Below, piece by piece: positions 1-5,805 of a stretch of 10,928 nt of DNA. Under the pieces are notes generated by a model, which ran no database searches, was not told the origin of the DNA, and worked only from the letters and a program-made list of their open reading frames with translations. The stretch is from Methanobrevibacter sp. (GTDB taxonomy: Archaea > Methanobacteriota > Methanobacteria > Methanobacteriales > Methanobacteriaceae), in assembly GCA_017652345.1 (NCBI GenBank), contig JAGCBE010000502.1:1-10928 (forward strand), written 5' to 3'. Made by a program: the position numbers and the translations under genes. Numbering within the stretch: the stretch's first letter is position 1; each line of letters begins with the position of its first letter.

Positions 1-1
1 A

Positions 2-175
2 CGAATCTGATTCATAGTGTTTATATTCTGATTAGGGGGAGTGTGGGGAACATTGAATAGTAGAATAGCTCAATTAGAGAAGGTGCAAGCAGAAACTGAC
101 ATGGTAAAGATACAAGCAACATTATCTCAGATTCAGACAGACATTGAACGAATAAAGTATCAACTTAAAAAATAG
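2..175 (+). CDS. Small membrane/coiled-coil protein, 5' end missing
   Basis: The frame is open from the window edge to TAG and gives 57 residues; the true start lies upstream. The visible part begins with a hydrophobic stretch (FIVFIFGLGGVW), which looks like one transmembrane segment. An amphipathic, Gln/Glu/Lys-rich tail follows (LEKVQAETDMVKIQATLSQI) and is likely a short coiled coil ending in KYQLKK. Two glycines in the membrane segment are TGA codons. One membrane span plus a short coiled coil is a common architecture of phage holin-associated or XhlA-like small proteins, so a lysis or membrane role is plausible but inferred only. It is the first of a run of closely spaced plus-strand genes. 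Confidence 0.6.
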
Positions 176-198
176 TTTATTCCATAAGGAACAAACCA

Positions 199-408
199 AT
201 GCGAGAATATAGAATAGCACAGACAGACTTAGGTCGAAACATTTACAAAAGAATTAAAAACGAGAATTGAACTATGCACATGTGGTTTTTAGACTGACAG
301 GGAAAATGGACACTAAGGAAAGATTTTGCGAGAATATTCTATCGTAGAGAAGATGCTGCAGATGTTTTATGACTTGTGAAAATAAAAGATGCAAAAAAAT
401 CTGATTAA
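199..408 (+). CDS. Hypothetical basic protein, 69 aa
   Basis: ATG is preceded by AAGGA at 186-190, one of the few Shine-Dalgarno-like sequences in the window. With TGA as Gly the frame encodes 69 residues, MREYRIAQTD at the N-terminus and DAKKSD at the end, with three recoded glycines. It is rich in Arg/Lys and aromatic residues (MHMWFLDGQGKWTLRKDF). I recognise no family. The stop lies inside an AATCTGATT motif, and the last 20 bases overlap the start of the next small gene. The coding call rests on the open frame under code 25, the ribosome-binding site and the tight packing. Confidence 0.6.
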
Positions 409-469
409 AATTGCTTTAATTATGCTCGCAGTTTTAGTCGGCTTTTTATTTAAACTGAATGTATGATAG
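389..469 (+). CDS. Single-span membrane micropeptide, 26 aa
   Basis: This short frame, MQKNLIKIALIMLAVLVGFL plus six more residues, is basic at the N-terminus and then almost wholly hydrophobic, which fits one transmembrane helix. It overlaps the preceding gene by 20 bases, and its TAG overlaps the ATG of the next gene (ATGATAG). The final residue is a TGA glycine. Such peptides are common in phage lysis or membrane-modifying cassettes, but nothing here assigns a precise function. Support comes from composition and the coupled overlaps only. Confidence 0.45.
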
Positions 470-600
470 ACCGATTATATTATAGGGTGCAAGATTTGAT
501 ACAATTATGGAGAAATATTAAGTTTAGATGGAAACTTTTAACTTATAGAGATAAATATAGGAATGAGCCAAAAGGAGAAAAAGGAAATACCGATGAGTAA
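463..600 (+). CDS. Hypothetical basic protein, 45 aa
   Basis: The ATG overlaps the stop of the preceding micropeptide, suggesting translational coupling. The 45-residue product (MIDRLYYRVQDLIQLWRNIK at the start, EKGNTDE at the end) is basic and aromatic in its first half and charged at the end. It contains no TGA codon, so it would read the same in the standard code. Its 3' end overlaps the start of the HNH-like gene by 8 bases (ATGAGTAA). No family is recognised. Confidence 0.5.
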   Translation: MIDRLYYRVQDLIQLWRNIKFRWKLLTYRDKYRNEPKGEKGNTDE

Positions 601-850
601 GCACCATCTCCTGCCTCAAAGCCAATGATGAGCTAATATAGCAAGAAATATAGAGTTAATAAGGGATGTAAACCATAGAGCTATACATACCTTATTCCAA
701 AATAAGATGATAGCTGAGCAACTATTAACTACTGTGGACATCAGCTCTAAAGCCTTAAGAGAAGATGTTAAGCAATGGCTAATAGATACTCTGACAAGTA
801 GGGACATATATGATCCTTACGAATGGTATGATGAAAGAGTCATAAAATAA
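593..850 (+). CDS. Small HNH-like phage protein, 85 aa
   Basis: The N-terminus reads SKHHLLPQSQGGANIARNI, followed by VNHRAIHTLF. This H-H...GG-x-N...NI...H-x-x-x-H layout resembles the ββα-metal core seen in HNH-type and related small phage proteins. Candidate metal or catalytic residues are His4, His5, Asn19, His28 and His32. The two adjacent glycines of QGG are both TGA, at a place where relatives normally have GG, which supports the recoding. The C-terminal half is helical and ends DPYEWYDERVIK. In phages such proteins may nick DNA or assist packaging, but a single HNH-like motif in 85 residues does not prove nuclease activity. Confidence 0.55.
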
Positions 851-871
851 AAACAAAAATCTGATTTGTTT
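851..871 (+). terminator. Weak A/T-rich hairpin after the HNH-like gene
   Basis: Directly after the TAA, AAACAAA (851-857) can pair with TTTGTTT (865-871) across the loop AATCTGA. The stem is only 7 bp with one G-C pair, and the following sequence is T, TAG, C, TTTTA rather than a clean U tract. It may be a weak attenuator or a 3'-end stabiliser. It contains one of the six AATCTGATT motifs. Confidence 0.3.
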
Positions 872-892
872 TAGCTTTTACTGAGTGTGGGA

Positions 893-1903
893 ATGTGAAA
901 ACTAAACCAAGAACAAATACAAAGAATTCAAACTTACCATCCTGACTTCAGCAATAATGAAATTGCAAGAGACATGGGTATTAACAGGAAGACTGTAGCA
1001 AAATACAGAGAGAAAACATCAGTAGAAGCAAGTGATGTTTTATCTGGTAAGGAAGAAGAAATGCTATTTAGAGCAAAAGCCAAAGAGCTAAAGGAAGAGC
1101 TATCGAAATCTGATAAAAAGAAATTAGATCTCCTTAAAATGTATAGTGATAAGGATGTCAAAGAAATGCTTGCCTATATAGCTCAAAACTCCAAGAGGGA
1201 GATAGATGAGGTGCTATGAATACCATGACATTTAAGGTTTGCCATGATATGAGATACCCACATCTGAGCAAAGGCTTGTGCTTTAGATGAGTTGCATAAG
1301 TTCTATGATGATGCTAAGTCTGAATGAGTTGAATGCTTTGTGCATTGTGGAGACCTTGTAGACTGATGTAGTGTTTATAAATGACAGCAGTTTGAGCAGA
1401 GTGAGAAGTGATTTGATGAGCAAGTAGATAAGGTGGTTAAAGACTACCCTAATGTATGAGTTCCAACTTATTTCATTGGTGGTAATCATGATGAAAGCTA
1501 CTTAAAGTGATCAGGAGCTGATATAACAAGAATGATAGCATGACTTAGAGATGACTTAATAAACCTTTGATATTATGATGCAACAATAAATCTGAATAAC
1601 ATAGTGATTCAGCTTCAACATTGAGGTGGTGGTAATTCCTACTCTAAAGACTACAAACTGCAGAGATATATAGACTCAATAGAAGCATGAAAAGAGCCTG
1701 ATATCTTTGGACTATGACATTACCATCAAGCAATACATAGCTTGCATAGATGAATACATTGATTTATGCCTTGAGCCTTCCTTAAACAAAACCTATTAGC
1801 CAAGAGATTCAGATTTCCTAATGTTATTGGTGGATGGATCATAGACATAGATAAAGATGCAGAGTGAAGGAAGAAATTAACAGCAACATTTTTAAACGAA
1901 TAA
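893..1903 (+). CDS. Helix-turn-helix/metallophosphoesterase fusion
   Basis: The 336-residue frame is open only if TGA is Gly (about 20 TGA codons). Residues ~5-40 form a helix-turn-helix (NNEIARDMGINRKTVAKYRE) and are followed by a Lys/Glu-rich helical linker to ~108. Residues ~115-330 form a calcineurin-like phosphoesterase with all core motifs: GDTHIG (Asp121, His123), HCGDLVDG (Asp154), GGNHDE (Asn198, His199), a His-Gly run at 243-247 and GHYH (His276, His278). The conserved glycines of GDLVDG and GHYH are TGA. This fold usually binds two metal ions and hydrolyses phosphodiesters or phosphomonoesters; DNA or RNA end-processing is likely given the HTH. TAG at 872-874 closes the upstream frame, so ATG 893 (or GTG 887) is the start. 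Confidence 0.85.
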
Positions 1904-1908
1904 TAACA

Positions 1909-2097
1909 ATGAATAGATTTGAAGCCTCAAGTGAGGAATGAAGATGTGATAAATGAATAGCTTGGATGAAGAGCTGTAGAGAATGTTTATTTGAAGTATT
2001 ATGTAAATTTAACCCTTATTATAAAAAGAAGAATGACAACTGACAACAACAAAAGAACACCATGTGAGATATGGACAAGAGTGATGTGATATCTTAG
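1909..2097 (+). CDS. Hypothetical Cys-rich small protein, 62 aa
   Basis: The frame starts 5 bases after the phosphoesterase stop. Residues 1-39 look protein-like: RCDKGIAWMKSCRECLFEVL with cysteines at 13, 23, 26 and 32, then NPYYKKKN. The last third, polar and Gln/Asn/Asp-rich, overlaps the start of the NrdD-like gene by 65 bases in another frame, which is long for this genome. The CxxC could bind metal, but the spacing of the other cysteines matches no family I know. The overlap leaves open that the 3' part is only tolerated extension. Confidence 0.5.
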
Positions 2098-2218
2098 ACC
2101 TGTATCTCATTATAACATAGGTAAGAAATCAGAATTCTATGGAAGAAAATACTTTGATGAAAACAAAATAGATAATTCTGAATTTATTAACAAGTATTTA
2201 AATTCTAACAATAAATAA
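2033..2218 (+). CDS. Stand-alone NrdD-type glycyl-radical domain
   Basis: This 61-residue protein carries TPCEIWTRVMGYLRPVSHYN then GKKSEFYGRKYF. That matches the C-terminal glycyl-radical segment of class III (anaerobic) ribonucleotide reductase, where the form is R-V-x-G-Y-L-R-P-V...N-x-G-K...E-F...R. The radical-bearing glycine of the GY pair (Gly18) is encoded by TGA. The ten-stranded barrel, the active-site cysteines and the Cys4 zinc site of full NrdD (~600-700 aa) are absent. It could replace or repair the radical domain of a host NrdD, as YfiD/GrcA does for pyruvate formate-lyase, or be a regulatory mini-protein. Both are inferences. TAA overlaps the next ATG (TAATG). No NrdG activase gene is visible in the window. 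Confidence 0.75.
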
Positions 2219-3084
2219 TGGCAGATATCGAGAATGGATGTATATGAGTTGGGGAACAACAAACTGACTACATCCTAACAGAGTGAGTGGCAACTAACCT
2301 ACCTACTCTCTATGAGCAAGATACCATTAGATATGAGTATAACCAATTCAACCAAAAGTGGAGTCAAAAAAGCTGCACAATTTTCTCTGCTATATGAGCC
2401 ATTTCAGATTTGTTTAATTATGAGTTTGACCTCAAAGAGATAAAAGAAATAGATAGTCTGAGTTATACCTTAGGAAGAGTCGCTAATTCATGATGGTATG
2501 TTCAGTCTGCAGTCAAACTTGTAGCTGACTATTGGAATGAGCATCATGCTGACTTATGAAAGGTCGCTTATTATAGAATAGACATGGCTGATGAAGATAC
2601 AGTAAGGGCTGTAATAGAGAAGAACTACAATATATGCACATGATATTATGGTAATTCAGCTTACACTAAAGACTATGCTACAGATGCAGTTTTAAATGGA
2701 ACACAGTTCGGAGCTACTACTTATGGTCATGCTATAAATGTTATAAACTATAACTGAAAGAGATCTGTAAAGGACAACTACAAATGAAGGACTACTTATG
2801 ACCAAAGCAAGCCTTGTAATATCTATGAATTAGAGCATTGCACATGAGAGATAAGCTGATGGCATAGCTTTGGGTATGTGTATACTAAAGTTAGTGAAGA
2901 TGCTTTAGAAGAAGTTAAAAGACTGAACACATTGAAGACTGAATGTAATAACTGTATCACTCAACTCTGAACTATATGGCATCTTGTTAATGATCAGAAT
3001 TTTAAATCTATTCTACATTATACTGCTGACAAGTTGAGAGGGAAGATAAATGACTGTGATGAACAACTAAAAAAGTATGAGTAA
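2218..3084 (+). CDS. Papain-like (C1-type) cysteine peptidase
   Basis: The 288-residue frame contains the papain-type order of active-site elements: Gln46/Gln50 with WSQKSCTIFSAIGA (nucleophile Cys53, as in Q...CxxFS) and YGHAINVINYNG (His171). A segment near 214-222, GWHSFGYVY, sits where papains have N-S-W-G...G-Y, but the usual catalytic Asn is not obvious. There is no signal peptide or membrane span. The C-terminal ~65 residues are helical and charged. Around a dozen glycines are TGA. Phage versions could act in head maturation, host-protein cleavage or wall degradation, and the sequence does not decide. The start overlaps the upstream stop and the stop overlaps the next ATG (TAATG at both ends), indicating coupling in the operon. 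Confidence 0.7.
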
Positions 3085-3197
3085 TGGCAGGTTATTTCGT
3101 TACATAAAAAATTTTAAGACACATAGAATACATTGAGTGGAATAGTTGTCCATCGAGCAAAAAAGCTATTGAAATTAGACATACAAAAAGTAAATAA
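3084..3197 (+). pseudogene. Short ORF interrupted by an in-frame TAA
   Basis: ATG overlaps the peptidase stop (TAATG). It reads MAGYFVT, meets TAA at 3105-3107, then continues in the same frame as KILRHIEYIEWNSCPSSKKA to a second stop at 3195-3197. The downstream part has protein-like composition, and ACA-TAA-AAA is one base from ACA-AAA-AAA, so a nonsense mutation or a sequencing error in a ~37-residue gene is the simplest reading. Readthrough is possible but has no other support here, since TAA ends many other genes in the window. The intact gene is not a family I recognise. Confidence 0.45.
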
Positions 3198-3309
3198 AAA
3201 ATACTTCGTAACAAAAAAAGAGGAATCTGATTTCCTCTTTTTTTAGTGTAGCAACTAAGCTCGGTTTGGCGACTCGATCTATAATTGGTATTATCGTTCT
3301 TATAATCAT
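3175..3309 (-). CDS. Possible small ORF running through the terminator, 44 aa
   Basis: ATG lies within the end of the upstream zinc-ribbon gene. The frame reads MIIRTIIPIIDRVAKPSLVA and then TLKKEEIRFLFF as it crosses the terminator hairpin, ending in a hydrophobic run. Small phage genes do sometimes end inside a terminator, and the segment 3246-3299 is more G/C-rich than its surroundings. Against it, the frame overlaps the opposite-strand pseudogene and has no recognisable family. Bases 3246-3299 hold no other feature I can support. Confidence 0.25.
   Translation of the reverse strand: MIIRTIIPIIDRVAKPSLVATLKKEEIRFLFFCYEVFFIYFLYV
3213..3244. terminator. Bidirectional intrinsic terminator between converging operons
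   Basis: AAAAAAAGAGGAA (3213-3225) is a perfect inverted copy of TTCCTCTTTTTTT (3232-3244), with the six-base loop TCTGAT. The stem has a G/C-containing core, and T tracts follow on whichever strand is transcribed. It lies after the last plus-strand gene and after the last clear minus-strand gene, so it can stop both operons. The loop contains part of an AATCTGATT motif. Confidence 0.9.
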
Positions 3310-3449
3310 GCCTCTTTTTTCATTTCTCTATACTCTTCTCTATACTTCTTGGCAACCTCTTTATTCCTTATGTTTGCACATTTGATGCAAACAGTTCTTC
3401 TTCATTTCTTCTCAATTTCCTTGCCACACATCTCACATTTAATCAGCAT
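3300..3449 (-). CDS. Zinc-ribbon mini-protein, 49 aa
   Basis: The protein starts MLIKCEMCGKEIEKK and has a second pair in TVCIKCAN, giving a CxxC-x(13-14)-CxxC zinc ribbon. A basic, helical tail follows (EVAKKYREEYREMKKEA). Two glycines are TGA. It is the last well-supported gene of the minus-strand operon and starts 9 bases after the stop of the glycosyltransferase-like gene. Small phage zinc ribbons often bind nucleic acid or host RNA polymerase; the basic tail fits nucleic-acid contact but nothing specific is shown. Confidence 0.7.
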
Positions 3450-3458
3450 TCTATTATT

Positions 3459-4325
3459 TTATTTATAAAGTAAATCTACATTAGCAATAACTTTATCTAA
3501 GAATTTCTTTGTGAATTGGTTAGTATGTTGGTTGCTCACATCAAAGTTAAAGTCATTCATATTTAACCTTAATGGAGTATGTGCTACCATGGGGAATTCT
3601 CTCATGTTTATATTGCTATCATAACCATATCTCTCTACATCAGTTCATGCCCAAACCACTAATGCTTTCTTACCAAAGGCTTTAGAGCAATGGTGGAGAG
3701 AACTATCACATCATACAACAGGGTATCTTGCACAAAGAGAAACTACAAGTCTGAGATCAGGAGTGTCGCACATTTGACAATTCCTAAGCACAGGCTGACT
3801 ACCTTGTTTTATCACTTCGTAGAGTGTATATCATTTCTTGGTTAGTTCATCTGCTATATATTGAGCAGCTTCAACAGGGATGCTCCTATAACTCTTATCA
3901 GCTCCATTTAATCACATAGTAGATCAGAAGGGTTGATATAGAATAGGTTTATTCCCCTCTAAATAGTTTCCTATTTTTTCATGCTCTGCAAGAAATAATA
4001 TAGGCTCTGCAATGCTCTGTAATCACAGTTCTTCTTGTGCTATTTTTAACCAATTTACTCAGTCATTGAAGAACTTTGGCTTTGTGTAAGGCTCAAGTTC
4101 AATGTAATCATTTCCTTTAATTACATCTTCAAATAACCTACGATCATCTAAGCCATGCACAGATTTAATATAAGGGTTTCCCCAAAATACAAGTGGTCGA
4201 GATGTAACAACTCTTACAGGCTGTTGTTTAGCCTTCTCTGTGATAGCCCCACTCATAGCCACCACTCTTCATAAGCCACCATCGATTCTGATGACTAAAT
4301 CTTTTTGTTCATTCGTTTCTGCCAT
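3459..4325 (-). CDS. GT9-like (heptosyltransferase-type) glycosyltransferase
   Basis: The 288-residue frame begins with VIRIDGGLGRVVAMSGAITE, whose GGLGR resembles the N-terminal GGxGD/R loop of GT-B glycosyltransferases of family 9. The C-terminal half has LRLVVSLCARYPVVGCDSSL followed by HHCSKAFGKKALVVWAGTD, matching the 'D-S-x-x-x-H-x-A-x-A-x-G-K-P-x-V-x-x-x-G' sugar-nucleotide site of that family. Key glycines of GGLG, VVGCDS and WAGT are TGA. The family transfers sugars to LPS or other surface glycans; here a role in modifying the host envelope, virion glycans or modified DNA bases is possible and unresolved. The first 31 bases overlap the end of the upstream zinc-ribbon gene. Confidence 0.65.
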
Positions 4326-4453
4326 CGTTTAAAATAGTATGTAAAAGGTCTACTAATTTCTCCTCTCAACTCTTCGTTCACTCTTTCTCTACACTTCTCA
4401 CATCGTAGTCAGTCCTGTATATTTATTCAACATCTTACACAATTAACTCTCAT
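4295..4453 (-). CDS. Zinc-ribbon mini-protein, 52 aa
   Basis: MRVNCVRCGINIQDGLRCEK carries CVRC and, with the following residue, CEKC, a compact CxxC-x9-CxxC knuckle. The rest is basic (RERVNEELRG, then YYFKRWQKRMNKKI). It has two TGA glycines, one at the usual Gly after the first CxxC, as in many rubredoxin-like zinc ribbons. Its 3' end overlaps the glycosyltransferase start by 31 bases in another frame. Nucleic-acid or protein binding is the likely use, but no partner is evident. Confidence 0.6.
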
Positions 4454-4483
4454 AAGTATACAAATATGTATATAAAAGTCTGA

Positions 4484-4843
4484 TTACTCTCAATGTAATA
4501 ATTCCTCCAACTCTATAATTCTATGTTCTAATTTCTCCTCATATAATTGGTGGTCTTTTATTGTTTCTTTCAGCTTTTTATTCTCTTTTTCTAACTCCAA
4601 TATATGCTCTATACTTTGTTTCTCATCATCAGATACCATAGTAATCTCACTTAGCTTCTCTTTCAGAGTTTTATTTTCTTGTTCTAACTCATCTATATGC
4701 TCTGTTTTCTTTTTGTCTGCTCGTATTAAATTCTCTTTGTGTTCTTTAAGTTCTTTATTTTCTTCTTCTAACTCATAACATCTCTCTACAATTCAGCTTA
4801 GCATATTCTGTGCTGTCTGAATATTCTCATCTATTTTTGTCAT
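4484..4843 (-). CDS. Long coiled-coil protein, 119 aa
   Basis: Almost the entire protein is heptad-like and Glu/Lys/Leu-rich, with recurring units ELEEENKELKEHKENL, DELEQENKTLKEKLSE and ELEKENKKLKETIKD. These recurrences (E-L-E-x-E-N-K-x-L-K) predict a continuous dimeric coiled coil from ~residue 22 to the C-terminus. Only two glycines occur, both TGA. No catalytic or binding motif is present. Such proteins serve as scaffolds, tethers or spacers; I cannot assign more. The stop codon lies inside an AATCAGAC sequence. The start follows a 124-base gap. Confidence 0.7.
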
Positions 4844-4967
4844 CTTACTTTAATATACTAATTAAAAACTCAAAACTTAATACAATAAACAACAATAAAT
4901 CAGACTATAAGTGGTATAACAAATCACAATATAGGTCATATATACCACTCAGCTTTTTCTTTTTTCA
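4844..4967 (-). promoter_or_regulatory. Non-coding gap with a hairpin, possible regulatory region
   Basis: This is the longest clear gap in the minus-strand operon. It is very A/T-rich and contains a perfect 9-bp inverted repeat, AGTGGTATA (4910-4918) and TATACCACT (4941-4949), with a 22-base loop. It could be an operator, a processing site or a leader for the coiled-coil gene. No convincing -35/-10 pair stands out from the A/T background. A 20-codon hydrophobic frame (4877-4939) lies here but is weakly supported. Confidence 0.35.
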
Positions 4968-5297
4968 TTATTTCAGAATACTAACTAAAAACCCAATAGG
5001 ATCATCTTGAATAGCTAAGGTCATCAGCAATAATTCATCATCTGTAAAATGGTATTGCATATCGCCCCATCTATCTCTGATTTTCATATAGTCTATCTTA
5101 TCATTCTCTACTAACCATTTAATAAATCAGAATTTTTTACTACATATAACCATAGCCTCATCTTGCATAGTCCATAAAACATCTGAAACATCATTATAAC
5201 AATACAGCTCTCAGTTTTCTAACTCAAACTTATAATATAAGTCTGATTTGTTATGTTTTTCCACATACTCATTCAATAACTCTATAAGTTTTTCCAT
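4968..5297 (-). CDS. Hypothetical protein, 109 aa
   Basis: The frame gives MEKLIELLNEYVEKHN at the start and AIQDDPIGFLVSILK at the end, with TGA glycines only at ENG and KKFGF. The N-terminal helix is followed by alternating aromatic, strand-like segments (YYKFELENGELYCYNDV, RWGDMQYHF) and a helical end. It has two cysteines but no metal-binding spacing. The composition and clean length suggest a real folded accessory phage protein; I do not recognise the family. It lies between two coiled-coil genes in the same operon. Confidence 0.6.
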
Positions 5298-5321
5298 TTG
5301 TCTAAACATATAAAATAAAAT

Positions 5322-5495
5322 CTATTCTCAAAAAAATAATCTATATAAATCTGGTCTGTCCGAATACTCAATTTTTAATGCAAGTTCATATTCCCTTGCT
5401 TTCTTTTTATAATACTCATTCTCTTTAATCAGCTTTTCAGCTTTCTCTTTCCAATAATCTCTACTTGCTTTCAGCCTTTTATTTTCTTTTTCCAT
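5322..5495 (-). CDS. Small coiled-coil protein, 57 aa
   Basis: MEKENKRLKASRDYWKEKAE then KLIKENEYYKKKAREYELAL is a continuous charged helix likely to form a coiled coil, ending in SDRPDLYRLFFGE. The only glycine is a TGA next to the end. AGGAG abuts the ATG (TTTAGGAGATG), closer than a normal ribosome-binding site. The E-N-K/E-N-E repeats resemble those of the 119-residue coiled-coil protein downstream, so the two may pair, but that is speculation. Confidence 0.55.
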
Positions 5496-5572
5496 CTCCT
5501 AAACATAACAAATAAATCTGATTTCTTTTACATATTGTTCTAATGTGTAAAAGTTTTTTACTTAAGGAGGAG
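5496..5572 (-). promoter_or_regulatory. Intergenic leader with two competing hairpins
   Basis: Between the 64-aa and 57-aa genes, TTTTACATATT (5526-5536) pairs with AATGTGTAAAA (5542-5552) across the loop GTTCT. The GTAAAA at 5547-5552 can instead pair with TTTTAC at 5556-5561. One arm with two possible partners is the layout of an attenuator. On the minus-strand transcript the first stem carries one C-A mismatch. An AATCTGATT motif (5515-5523) lies next to it. Confidence 0.35.
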
Positions 5573-5767
5573 TTAAGGAGTCAAACCTCTTTCAGTTAAT
5601 AACTCTGCTGTGTCATCGACAATAGATTTCTCTATATACTCCCCCATGAAGCCTATCTGCACATAGGCTCTGTATATTGTATTGTTACCTTTTATCTTTC
5701 TATGTTTTATACACCTGGTGCAGCAGGTCGAGGGTTTAATGAGGCAAATTTCAAGCCCATCTGCCAT
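5573..5767 (-). CDS. Hypothetical protein with CTRC motif, 64 aa
   Basis: The frame has no TGA codon and reads MADGLEICLIKPSTCCTRCI, then a basic stretch KHRKIKG, and ends in ELLTERGLTP. Cysteines at 8, 15, 16 and 19 include one CxxC and could bind a metal, but a complete four-ligand site is not clear because no second CxxC follows. It begins 38 bases after the methyltransferase stop and is followed by the hairpin-rich leader. No family recognised. Confidence 0.55.
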   Translation of the reverse strand: MADGLEICLIKPSTCCTRCIKHRKIKGNNTIYRAYVQIGFMGEYIEKSIVDDTAELLTERGLTP

Positions 5768-5805
5768 TACTGAACAGATTTACCTCTAACAGTTTAACGA
5801 GATGC

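Noticed and set aside
974..1219. Separate 81-aa helix-turn-helix gene in the standard code.
   Set aside because: The start cuts into the HTH, and TGA 'stops' on both sides are glycine codons; the same frame continues directly into the phosphoesterase.
893..1903. UGA read as tryptophan (code 4).
   Set aside because: Tryptophan would disrupt GDLVDG, GHYH, Walker A, PCQG and GNG-type motifs; TGG already provides Trp in these genes.
2021..2035. Programmed frameshift site (A-rich run before the radical-domain gene).
   Set aside because: Only five A's precede G, so the A-AAA-AAG heptamer is absent, and the needed shift would be +1; overlapping genes are simpler.
3246..3299. Possible tRNA in the G/C-richer segment beside the terminator (TAAGCTCGGTTTGGCGA resembles a D arm).
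   Set aside because: No T arm with GTTCRA, no matching 7-bp acceptor stem and no anticodon arm could be built on either strand.
4877..4939. Minus-strand 20-codon hydrophobic frame MTYIVICYTTYSLIYCCLLY.
   Set aside because: Very short, overlaps the inverted repeat, no start signal, and hydrophobic Tyr/Leu/Ile composition is expected from A/T-rich non-coding DNA.
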